Assembly (NCBI GenBank): GCA_963777595.1
Contig: CAVZRE010000072.1
Coordinates: 62,001 to 126,000 of the forward strand
Length of the DNA stretch: 64,000 nt
Source: CAVVFX01 sp963777595
GTDB lineage: Bacteria; Acidobacteriota; Terriglobia; Bryobacterales; Bryobacteraceae
Direction: 5' to 3'
Below are positions 28,375-37,000 of this stretch, piece after piece (position 1 is the stretch's first letter; the number at the start of each line of letters is the position of its first letter). The notes beneath the pieces are model-generated. The model was given only the letters and a program-made list of their open reading frames with translations. It ran no database searches and was not told the origin of the DNA. Position numbers and translations under genes: made by a program.

Positions 28375-28785
28375 ATGAAGATCGGTATTGCACTGCTCAC
28401 TCTAACGATCTCCTGCCTCGCCGCTCATCAGCCGGCTATTCCACCCGGATCGGCAATCTTCGTCGATTCCCAAAATGGCTTCGACAAACTTCTGGACGCG
28501 GCCTTCCAGTCTCAGCACGTGCCCCTGCGAGTAGTCTCCTCGCCGGATAAAGCTGACTACACCTTCGATGGCGCCGTGATGCCGGTTTTTGACGTCGTGC
28601 AAACGAGATCAGGGCGTACCGTCGGCGACACGTCCGCAGAGGCTGTGAAGCTGACCTCCAAGTCCGGCGAGGTGATTTGGAGACACGCTGTTTCTCAACG
28701 AATTCTGAAGAAGGGCAGCCAGGCTGTCGCGGAAGATTGCGCCAGGCATATGAAGGAGCTGGTTTCCAAAGCCGCCAGGCCGTAA
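28375..28785 (+). CDS. Small exported protein, unknown
   Basis: A 136-residue protein with a signal peptide (MKIGIALLTLTISCLAAHQ) and a mixed alpha/beta mature part (GSAIFVDSQNGFDKLLDAAF, ADYTFDGAVMPVFDVVQT, AEAVKLTSKSGEVIWRHAVS). Its layout resembles small periplasmic proteins in which a DGAV-type strand pattern precedes GEVIW, but I do not recognise the family. It is divergent from the DUF1549/1553 gene, whose start lies 86 bases away, so the two share a promoter region. Confidence 0.7.
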   Translation: MKIGIALLTLTISCLAAHQPAIPPGSAIFVDSQNGFDKLLDAAFQSQHVPLRVVSSPDKADYTFDGAVMPVFDVVQTRSGRTVGDTSAEAVKLTSKSGEVIWRHAVSQRILKKGSQAVAEDCARHMKELVSKAARP

Positions 28786-28909
28786 CGGCACTATCCCTAT
28801 GGGAACCCGGAGGAATTGGCAACTTCGCTGATTCTCTGTAAAGTGAGATTTCCACTTGCGGAATCTGCAGAGGTCGCGGGTTTGCATGGGGCCGTCGAAC
28901 TCCATTAAT

Positions 28910-28940
28910 GCAAAACCCCGCTGTGAAGAGCGGGGTCTGC
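28910..28940 (-). terminator. Rho-independent terminator (minus strand), downstream of trpB2
   Basis: Read on the minus strand: an 8-pair stem ACCCCGCT/AGCGGGGT with a 6-base loop, followed by TTTT. It lies about 190 bases beyond the trpB2 stop and could end the PP2C-lysA-trpB2 transcript. On the plus strand the T-run is absent, so it would act mainly in one direction. Confidence 0.6.
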
Positions 28941-28972
28941 ATATTCGGAGTGGAAAGGAGGGCCTGACCACT

Positions 28973-29053
28973 ATGGTCTTCTTAATGCTGCTCGTGCTCC
29001 TGCTACTACTCAGGAAACGACGGACTCGGGTTAAGATCGATTTCGAGATCTAA
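28973..29053 (+). CDS. Possible 26-residue membrane peptide
   Basis: ATG at 28973 has a strong ribosome-binding site, AAAGGAGG, ending 10 bases upstream. The product has about 13 hydrophobic, mostly Leu/Val residues at its N-terminus, then RKRRTR and a short acidic tail. This is the form of small single-span membrane proteins. A 19-codon open frame (28908-28967) precedes it and contains the hairpin. It could be a leader peptide. Coding is uncertain at this size. Confidence 0.35.
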   Translation: MVFLMLLVLLLLLRKRRTRVKIDFEI

Positions 29054-29126
29054 ATCGAACCGAGAGGGGTTGGCGTAGTTGTTTCCGCGACTCACCAGCC
29101 TCTCCAGCATCATCATAACACCCGCT

Positions 29127-30482
29127 CTACACCGACGGCAATCCCGCCAGCGCCATCGCGATCTCTTCCTCGGGATACTCGAAATTCCGTAGCTTCCCCG
29201 CATGGTAATCGATATAAGCCTGCATATCGAAGTGACCGTGACCGCAGAGATTAAACAGAATCGTCCGCCCGACGCCTTCCTCTTTCGCGCGCAGCGCTTC
29301 CCGAATGGCTCCGGCGACCGCATGGTTGGCTTCCGGCGCGGGAATAATCCCCTCCGCCCGCGCGAACTGTACCCCTGCCGCGAAGGACTCCAGTTGCTGC
29401 ACCGAACTTGCTTCAATCAACCCCAGGTCGAGCATGTGCGAAACCAGCGGACCCATGCCGTGATAACGAAGTCCGCCCGCATGAAATCCGGGTGGAACAA
29501 ACGTGCTGCCGAGCGTATGCATCTTGACCAGCGGAGTCAGATGCGCGGTGTCGCCAAAGTCATAAGTGAATTTCCCCTTGGTCAAACTCGGACAAGCCGC
29601 GGGTTCCACGGCCACCACGCGCGGATTGCCTCGCCCCTTCAGTTTGCGGCCGAGAAACGGCGTCACCAATCCGGAGAAATTCGAGCCCCCGCCGGTGCAT
29701 CCCACAATCACGTCCGGCTCCGCGCCGGCCATTTCCATCTGCTCCAACGCCTCCAGGCCGATCACGGTCTGATGCAACAGCACATGGTTGAGCACGCTGC
29801 CCAGGGCATACTTCGCCGTTGGGTCTCCGGCCGCGACCTCCACTGCTTCCGAGATCGCAATTCCCAGCGAACCCGATGAATTCGGGTGCTCAGCGAGGAT
29901 CGCGCGTCCCGACTGAGTCTCGCTGCTCGGACTCGCAGTCACCGTCGCTCCGAACGTCTCCATCATGGCGCGCCGGTAGGGCTTCTGATCGTAGCTCACG
30001 CGCACCATGTAGACCTTGCATTCCAGTCCGAAGAAGGCGCACGCCAGAGCCAGTGACGATCCCCACTGTCCCGCGCCGGTCTCCGTAATCAGCCGTTTAG
30101 TCCCCTCCTGCTTGTTATAGAAAGCTTGCGGAACCGCGGTATTTGGTTTATGCGAGCCCGCCGGGCTGACGCCTTCGTATTTGTAATAGATCTTCGCCGG
30201 CGTGTCCAATGCGGCTTCCAACCGGCGCGCGCGAAACAGCGGCGACGGCCTCCACTGGGCATAAACAGCCCGCACCGGATCAGGGATCTCGATTTCGCGA
30301 TCCTGGCTGACCTCTTGCATGATCAGGCTCATCGGGAATAACGGCGCGAGATCGTCCGGTCCGATCGGCTTGTGCGTGCCCGGATGCAGCACCGCAGCGA
30401 GTGGCTTCGGCAGGTCAGGGACGATGTTATACCAGGCGCGCGGAATGCGATCTTCCGGCAAAAGAAACTTCACGGTCTCCAT
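29127..30482 (-). CDS. Tryptophan synthase beta-like protein TrpB2
   Basis: A PLP enzyme of the TrpB2 type, 451 residues. It synthesises tryptophan from indole and serine, or acts in a related serine-deaminating role. The PLP lysine lies in GSHKPNTA; other family segments are ETGAGQWGSSLA, CTGGGSNFSGLVTPF and GLRYHGMGPLVSHML, which distinguishes TrpB2 from TrpB1. The long N-terminal segment before YAQWRPSPLFRARRLE also matches TrpB2. It starts 5 bases after the lysA stop. No trpA is nearby, which is common for TrpB2. Confidence 0.93.
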   Translation of the reverse strand: METVKFLLPEDRIPRAWYNIVPDLPKPLAAVLHPGTHKPIGPDDLAPLFPMSLIMQEVSQDREIEIPDPVRAVYAQWRPSPLFRARRLEAALDTPAKIYYKYEGVSPAGSHKPNTAVPQAFYNKQEGTKRLITETGAGQWGSSLALACAFFGLECKVYMVRVSYDQKPYRRAMMETFGATVTASPSSETQSGRAILAEHPNSSGSLGIAISEAVEVAAGDPTAKYALGSVLNHVLLHQTVIGLEALEQMEMAGAEPDVIVGCTGGGSNFSGLVTPFLGRKLKGRGNPRVVAVEPAACPSLTKGKFTYDFGDTAHLTPLVKMHTLGSTFVPPGFHAGGLRYHGMGPLVSHMLDLGLIEASSVQQLESFAAGVQFARAEGIIPAPEANHAVAGAIREALRAKEEGVGRTILFNLCGHGHFDMQAYIDYHAGKLRNFEYPEEEIAMALAGLPSV

Positions 30483-30487
30483 GTGCG

Positions 30488-31741
30488 CTATTGTACTGTC
30501 TCGCCTCGCACCAGATCAGCGAAACTTTCCCGCTCCCGCACGATGCGCCACCGGTCGCCGTCCACCAAAACCTCGGCCGCCCTGGGTCTCGAGTTGTAGT
30601 TCGACGATTGCGCGAAGCCGTATGCCCCGGCCGTCATCACCGCTAGATAGTCTCCCGGAAGGGCGTTCGCCAGTTGACGATTTCGCGCCAGGAAATCACC
30701 CGTCTCGCAAATGGGACCTACGACGTCAACCGTCACCGGAGGCAGCCCGTTTTGCCTCAACGGCAGGATCTCGTGATGGGCCTGGTACAACGACGGACGA
30801 ATCAAGTCATTCATCGCCGCGTCCACAATCACGAATTCCTTATTGGGACTCTTTTTACGATGCAGCACGCGCGTCAGCAAAGCGCCCGCCGTGCCCACAA
30901 TCGAACGGCCCGGCTCGATCATCACCGCAAATCCGCTGCTCGCGATGCGCTCGTACATCGCCCGAATGAACTCGCCGATTTCCGGGGCCCGGTCGGCAAT
31001 CTGGTAAGCAATTCCCAGGCCGCCTCCAAGATCGATGTGGCGGATGGGAAGCCCGCAATCGCGCAACCGTCCTGCCAGTGCGAGCACCTTCTCCGCCGCT
31101 TCAAGAATCGGCGCGGTATCGAGCAATTGCGAACCGATATGGCAGCTTACGCCTTCGGCGATCAGGTTGGGGAAATTGCGGGAGCGATGATACACGCCTT
31201 CCACCGCATCGAAATCGATGCCGAATTTGTGGTCGCGTAGGCCCGTCGCTATATAAGGGTGCGTTCGCGCGTCGACATCTGGATTCACGCGCAGTGAAAA
31301 TTGAGCCTTCATCCCCAACCGCGAAGCTGTCAAATCAATCAGCGCGAGTTCACCCTCCGACTCGCAATTGAAGCTGTGAATCCCCGATTTGAGCGCATAC
31401 TCCACCTCTTCCGCGGTCTTGCCGACCCCCGAGAATACTACCTTCCCAGGGTCGCCGCCGGCCTGAAGGACACGATACAGCTCTCCTCCGGATACGATGT
31501 CGAAGCCCGACCCTTGTTTGGCTAACAGCGCCAGTACCGCCAGCGTCGAATTGGCTTTCACTGCGTAACAGACCGTGTGTGGAAGATCGGCAAAGGCGGC
31601 GTCGTAGGCCTGCCAGGCATCCAGAATGGATCGTGACGAATAGACGTAGCACGGAGTTCCGGCTTTCTTCGCGATGTCGGCGAGGGCTACGCCTTCGCAA
31701 TAAAGAGTTTTGTCGCTATAGTTGAACAAGTCGCGAGTCAC
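30488..31741 (-). CDS. lysA: Diaminopimelate decarboxylase
   Basis: Last step of lysine synthesis: PLP-dependent decarboxylation of meso-diaminopimelate. The 417 residues show the PLP lysine in CYAVKANS, the glycine-rich HIDLGGGLGI, EPGRSIVG, and the CETGD motif of the dimer interface. The C-terminal GAYGFAQSSNYNSRPRAAEVL is standard. The start is GTG at 31741, overlapping the phosphatase stop (GTGA), so the two are translationally coupled. Confidence 0.96.
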   Translation of the reverse strand: MTRDLFNYSDKTLYCEGVALADIAKKAGTPCYVYSSRSILDAWQAYDAAFADLPHTVCYAVKANSTLAVLALLAKQGSGFDIVSGGELYRVLQAGGDPGKVVFSGVGKTAEEVEYALKSGIHSFNCESEGELALIDLTASRLGMKAQFSLRVNPDVDARTHPYIATGLRDHKFGIDFDAVEGVYHRSRNFPNLIAEGVSCHIGSQLLDTAPILEAAEKVLALAGRLRDCGLPIRHIDLGGGLGIAYQIADRAPEIGEFIRAMYERIASSGFAVMIEPGRSIVGTAGALLTRVLHRKKSPNKEFVIVDAAMNDLIRPSLYQAHHEILPLRQNGLPPVTVDVVGPICETGDFLARNRQLANALPGDYLAVMTAGAYGFAQSSNYNSRPRAAEVLVDGDRWRIVRERESFADLVRGETVQ

Positions 31742-33489
31742 TTCACTTTCATGACGATAAGGGTTTGATCGTCGAACAGGGTGGTGTTGAAACTATCGAG
31801 GTCGGCGAGAATCGCCTTGACCAGCGCTTCCGGTTTTTCCCAGCAGCGCTTGCGCACCACGCGGGAGAGCCGGCTTCTGCCATACTCCTTGCCTTCGGGG
31901 CTCATGTGATCGCTCACGCCGTCGGAATAAAGCACGATCAGATCCCCTGCCAACGTTTTGAATTCCACCTCGTCGTATTCGCGGTCGGGCAGGAGTCCGA
32001 TCGGCACGCCCTCCATCTTCAACTCGATCATCTGGTCGCCCCGGCAGATCAGCGGCACCGCACTACCCGCGTTGGACATGGTGAGCATGTGTGAATGCGG
32101 ATTCCAATGCAGCACCAGCAGCGTCACGTAACGCGCCTCAACCTTTCGTTCGATGAGCTTGGCATTGAGCGCCTTCATGAGCACAGCCGGACTCCGATGC
32201 CGGCGACCCATCGTCCGCATCAGTCCGCTGACGACCGCACCGTACAGGGCAGCCGCTGCGCCTTTCCCCGAGGAGTCGCCGAACGCGATGGTCGTATGCT
32301 CGTCGCGATGCTCGAAAAAATCGAAGATGTCGCCGCTGACCAGCCGCGCGGGCCGGAAGCCGATGGCTACTTCCATCCCATGCACCTCCGGCGCCTCGGT
32401 TGGCATCAGGATCGTCTGTAATTCGTGTGCGGCTACCAGGTCTTCCTGCATGTGCCGCTCGCGCTGCGCGATGTCCTGATACAACTGCGCATTCTCGATA
32501 GCGGCCGCGACTTGTGGCGCCAGCAGCACCAGCGTACGCTCATGATCGTCGGTGAAGTAGCCAAGTTGTTCGCTCTCCACGTCCATGACGCCGATCACTT
32601 TGTCGCGGAGGATCAGCGGCACCGCGATCTCCGAACGGATGTCCGGATGCGAAGCGATGTAACGTTCGTCGACGCTGGTATCATGTACGCGGATCGCCCG
32701 CCGGGCTTCCACAGCCGTTCCCGTGATCCCCTTGCCCAGCGCGACGTTGTCGGTGTTGACGCGCTGATCGTACCGGATGCTGAAGCGATGGCGCAGAGCT
32801 TGCTGCTCTTCGTCCACCATCAGAATGCTGAAGGCGTCGTAGCTCATCAGAGTACGGACGCTGGTCGCGACGGTGCTGAGCAACTCGTCGAGCTCGAGGA
32901 TCGAGCTGATCTCGTTGGAAATTTTGCGCAGCGTCTTCAGCGTGCGATACTGCCTTTCGGCACGCCGGTAGAGGCGCGCATTGTCGATTGCTGTTCCTAC
33001 GCGCGAGGCGATAAGCCGTAGCATCGACCGGTCGTCTTCCTGATACACGCCCAGCCGAGTCGACTGCACGTCAATCACACCCACCAGGCGGCCGCGCGTA
33101 AGCATAGGCACTGCCAGTTCGGTCCGGACAGCGTCAATGGAACTGAGATAACGGTCGTCCAGACGCACGTCCGGGACCAGAATGGCTTCCCTTTTTTGTG
33201 CTGCCGCGCCGGTGATGCCTTCCCCCAGATGGATGGAAAGGTTGCGTACCACTTCCTCGCGATGCCCCACCGCGTAACGGATCCGCAGGTCTTTCTCGCG
33301 TTCGTTGTAGAGGAGAATGGCGAAGAGTTCGTAATGTAGCACGCGGCGGACGATGTTGCTGACGTTCTGCAGCAGTTCGTCCAGGTCCAGCGTCTCCGTG
33401 GTGGCGGCCGACACTTCGAGCATGAAATCGAGCAGCTCGGCTCGCTCGCGAAAATGAAGTCGGGTCCGTCGGGGACTGGTTGTTGGCAT
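31738..33489 (-). CDS. GAF-GAF-SpoIIE family PP2C-type protein phosphatase
   Basis: A 583-residue cytoplasmic signalling protein. It has two GAF domains, about residues 28-175 and 195-345 (LHYELFAILLYNEREKDLRIRYAVG and YDAFSILMVDEEQQALRHRF). A short linker is followed by a SpoIIE/RsbU-type phosphatase domain (about 365-580): VSGDIFDFFEH, FGDSSGKGAAAALYGAVVSG, YSDGVSDHM, and FDDQTLIVMKV. These proteins dephosphorylate anti-anti-sigma factors or similar partners and respond to ligands bound by the GAF domains. No STAS or kinase gene is adjacent. It is the first gene of a three-gene unit with lysA and trpB2. Confidence 0.92.
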   Translation of the reverse strand: MPTTSPRRTRLHFRERAELLDFMLEVSAATTETLDLDELLQNVSNIVRRVLHYELFAILLYNEREKDLRIRYAVGHREEVVRNLSIHLGEGITGAAAQKREAILVPDVRLDDRYLSSIDAVRTELAVPMLTRGRLVGVIDVQSTRLGVYQEDDRSMLRLIASRVGTAIDNARLYRRAERQYRTLKTLRKISNEISSILELDELLSTVATSVRTLMSYDAFSILMVDEEQQALRHRFSIRYDQRVNTDNVALGKGITGTAVEARRAIRVHDTSVDERYIASHPDIRSEIAVPLILRDKVIGVMDVESEQLGYFTDDHERTLVLLAPQVAAAIENAQLYQDIAQRERHMQEDLVAAHELQTILMPTEAPEVHGMEVAIGFRPARLVSGDIFDFFEHRDEHTTIAFGDSSGKGAAAALYGAVVSGLMRTMGRRHRSPAVLMKALNAKLIERKVEARYVTLLVLHWNPHSHMLTMSNAGSAVPLICRGDQMIELKMEGVPIGLLPDREYDEVEFKTLAGDLIVLYSDGVSDHMSPEGKEYGRSRLSRVVRKRCWEKPEALVKAILADLDSFNTTLFDDQTLIVMKVK

Positions 33490-34041
33490 TCAGTTAGATT
33501 GCTTCACTCTGGTGCGTAGCGTTCTTCAGCTGCGGTGGAACAAGAAGCAGACTCGTCGGCAACGGCACTCCCCGATTGCAAGAGGTCGTACTCGTCGCGA
33601 GCGGCGACCGGCGGACACATCTTGTCCCGCCTGTTTTCATATTCGCATGCTGCGGCAACTCTTTTGGCGCTTTCTGTTGGCTTGCGCCCCCAAGCCACAA
33701 GCAAAGCCACAAGCAAAGACACAAGAATGTACCAGCCAATCTTCGCATCCCGCAGGAGGTATTTGTCACCAGTTGTGTCGCGCCCCTTCCCGGGTTCCTC
33801 GCAGCTCCGCACCAGAGCATGCGGTGTACAATAACTGCTGCGTGTTATAAAGAATACATTAACGGCTCGTTGCACGGCGTGCAAGAACAATCAAGTGCTT
33901 CCGGCGCAAGCTTATTTCGCCCGGTCAGAGACCTCAAAATGCCAAATTTCCCGCTCATGACGATGCCCTTACCGGCAGCTTGTCCGTGGACGTCGCGCCG
34001 GAGCCGCCAGATATGGACATAGATATCGGCCGGAGGAAACG
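33490..34041. other. Intergenic region before the NRPS, no convincing gene
   Basis: This 552-base stretch between divergent genes has open frames on both strands, but none shows a start site and coding character together. On the minus strand the frame at 33504-33890 has a hydrophobic stretch (IGWYILVSLLVALLVAWG), but without a good start. It contains a 12-base tandem repeat at 33692-33727. The NRPS promoter probably lies here. No box pair was assigned. Confidence 0.5.
33692..33727. repeat. Short tandem repeat, 12-base unit, three copies
   Basis: AAGCCACAAGCA is present twice in tandem, followed by a third, diverged copy (AAGACACAAGAA). It lies in the non-coding gap upstream of the NRPS. Function unknown. 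Confidence 0.7.
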
Positions 34042-37000
34042 TTGGATTTTCTAGCGCGGGAAGAATCCAGGTCTACCCCTGCCACTTTCACGCTTCGCCA
34101 GCTGGATTTCGCTCGACTGCCGCTAGACGACCCTGAACAGCTGCTCACGACGCGCGCATTCGCTCAGTGGACAGAGTCGGCGCCACACGCGACTGCCATC
34201 CGATGGCGCCGGCAGACCTGGAGCTATCACACGCTGTCCGAGCGAAGCAACGCAATTGCCTACGGGCTGACGCGCCGTGGGCTCAAGCGTGGCGGCGTCG
34301 TGGCTGTCACCGGAGATCCGTCGTTCGGGCTGATTGCCGCACTTCTAGGGGTGCTTCAGAGCGGCGGAATTCTTCTGCCTCTTGATCCCAGGCTTCCTCT
34401 GCGCCGGCGACAGGTGATGCTGCGGGAGGCCCACGCCGCTTTCCTGTTGTCCGTGGGCCACGATTGCGCGTGCGAGTCGATCGCCCGGATCGCGATCGAC
34501 CCTGACATCGGCTTCTTTCCGGATCTCCAGGTAAGCCCCGGCCCTTGGCTCTCGCATCCCAGGCCCGGCGATCCTGCCTACGTGTTCTTCACATCCGGGT
34601 CAACGGCTACTCCGAAAGGCGTCCTGGGCTGCCATAAATCGCTGGCGCACTTCCTGAACTGGCAGCGGGACACATTCTCGATCGAGCCGGCAGACCGGAT
34701 CGCGCAACTGACCGCCCTTTCGTTCGATCCGGTGCTGAGAGACGTCTTCCTCCCGCTCAGCAGCGGCGGAATCCTTTGTCTGCCGGACCGCGTGGTGGCT
34801 GGAGGCGGTGCATGCGATTTCGCTGAATGGATGTTTCGTGAAGCGATTTCCGTTTTGCACACCGGACCTTCGCTCGCACAAGCTTTCTTGGATACCATCG
34901 ATGTTCCAGTTGAATTACCGGATTTGCGCTGGGTGTTCTTTGCCGGTGAACCGCTACAGAGTTCGTTAGTTGAGCGCTGGAGAAAGGCTTTTCCGGGAAG
35001 GTACCAGGTGGTCAACCTGTACGGCCCCACGGAAACCACCATGGCGAAGCTATATTTTACGGTCCCGGATCCGCCGCTGCCCGGCGTTCAGCCCCTGGGA
35101 TGTCCTCTGCCGCAGACGCAGGCGCTGGTGCTGGATGGGGCCGGAGAAGTGTGCGCCTGTGGCGAAGCCGGAGAGATCGTCATCCGGACACCTTTTCGCA
35201 CGCTCGGCTATCTGAATTCGCCCGCCGAGCAGGCTTCGCGATTCACCCTGAACCCAAACCGTGACGACCCGGCTGATCTGCTGTTCAAGACCGGTGACCG
35301 CGGTCGCTACCGCGAAGACGGCAACCTGGAGTTCCTGGGACGCCTCGACGATCAGGTGAAAATCCGAGGAGTATTGGTCAACCCCACCTCGGTCATGGAT
35401 GTTCTGGAGCAGCACCCCGAAGTCCGGTATTCCTTCGTTTTCGCGAAAGATGACGTCCTGAAGGCCTTCGTCGTTTGCCGCAAGGAAAGTGCCACGACCG
35501 CTGCCGAATTGCGGCTGCATCTGGCCGATTATCTACCTACGTCGAACGTACCTGTAAACATTCATTTACTGGAGCGGCCTCCGCTTCAACCCAACGGGAA
35601 AATCGATCGCACCGCGCTCCTGGCTGGCGAAGAGTCCAGCTCGGTGCTTTCGCCCATTTCCGGGCTTCCGCGGAACGATATCGAGCAGGCGCTTACGGCC
35701 ATATGGACCAACCTGCTCCTCCGCGAGCAGATCGGCATTCACGACGATTTCTTTGAGTTGGGCGGTCACTCACTCACTGCCATCCGGATACTCGCCAGGG
35801 TTCGCTCCCGGTTCAAAACCGAACTCGAGATCCGCGATTTTTTTGCAGCGCCGACGATCGCACAGATGGCCCATCTCATCGAACAGCGCCGGGGCGGCTT
35901 GGCTGCGTCCACGCCCTCGGCCGAAAAGGTCGTCGAATCGCCGGTCGAAGCCGCCGGTCGAGTCGTCGCACCGGCCCCGCCTGACACCGTCTACCCGCGC
36001 GGCAGCGTGCCTGAATTATTCGAAAGACAGGTAAAGGAGCGCCCGCAAGCCGTAGCGCTGGTGCATCGGGATCGCAGGATCACGTACCAGGAACTGGATC
36101 TGCTCGCCAACAGTTTCGCTCATGAACTTTTCCGGCGGGACCTCCCCGCGGAAGCAATCGTCGCCCTGGCGATGGACCGCTCTCCCGAACTGGTCGCCGC
36201 CATGCTTGGCGCCCTCAAGGCTGGAGCAGCCTACTTGCCCCTGGATTCGTCCTACCCTCCCGAGCGTCTCCAGTTGCTTCTCGCAGACTCCTCGGCACGC
36301 CTCCTGATCACCCAAGCTTCCCTGATGGAGCGTTTTCCTCACTGGTCCGGAGCCACTTTGCTCGCCGGCGACCTCCCGGTTGTCGATCAGCCTGCGCCTC
36401 AGGTGACCCTTACGCCTGAGAGCCTCGCCTACGTGATGTATACGTCCGGCTCGACCGGCATGCCTAAGGGGGTGGAGATTCCGCATCGCGGTATCATTCG
36501 CCTGGTGTTCGGAAACGATTACGCCCGATTCGGACCCGACCGCGTCTTTCTCCAGATGGCGCCCGTTTCCTTCGATGCTTCCACGTTTGAGATCTGGGGC
36601 GCGCTCCTCCACGGCGGAACGTGCGTGCTGTATCCGGAAATCATCCCCACCCCGAGCGCGCTAGCGGCCGTGTTGCGGAGCGAGGCGGTCACCACGCTTT
36701 GGCTCACCTCTTCGTTGTTCAATGCGTTAATCGATGATGACCCGATGGTCTTGAAAACAGTCGAGCAACTTCTGATCGGCGGCGAGGCGCTTTCTGTTTC
36801 GCATGTGGCGCGAGCGCTCGAGAAATTACCGGATACTCAATTGATTAACGGCTACGGCCCTACCGAGTGCACCACCTTTGCCTGTTGCTACCCGATTCCC
36901 CGCTGTTGGACCAGCACCCCAAATACAATTCCCATCGGGCGGCCCATTGCCCGAACCGAGGTTCACATCCTGGACGAGCACCTTGCGGCTGTGCCGTCCG

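Larger units (their letters stand above)
28786..29126. other. Intergenic region with a terminator and a possible 26-residue membrane peptide
   Basis: This 341-base gap contains no long gene. It holds the minus-strand terminator and the small plus-strand open frame entered separately. Nothing else was recognised in it. Confidence 0.6.

Noticed and set aside
32425..33021. Plus-strand open frame of 198 codons over the GAF-SpoIIE gene
   Set aside because: It is antisense shadow of a multi-domain protein with conserved motifs.
33504..33890. Possible small membrane protein upstream of the NRPS
   Set aside because: There is a hydrophobic stretch, but no good start or ribosome-binding site, and the rest looks non-coding.
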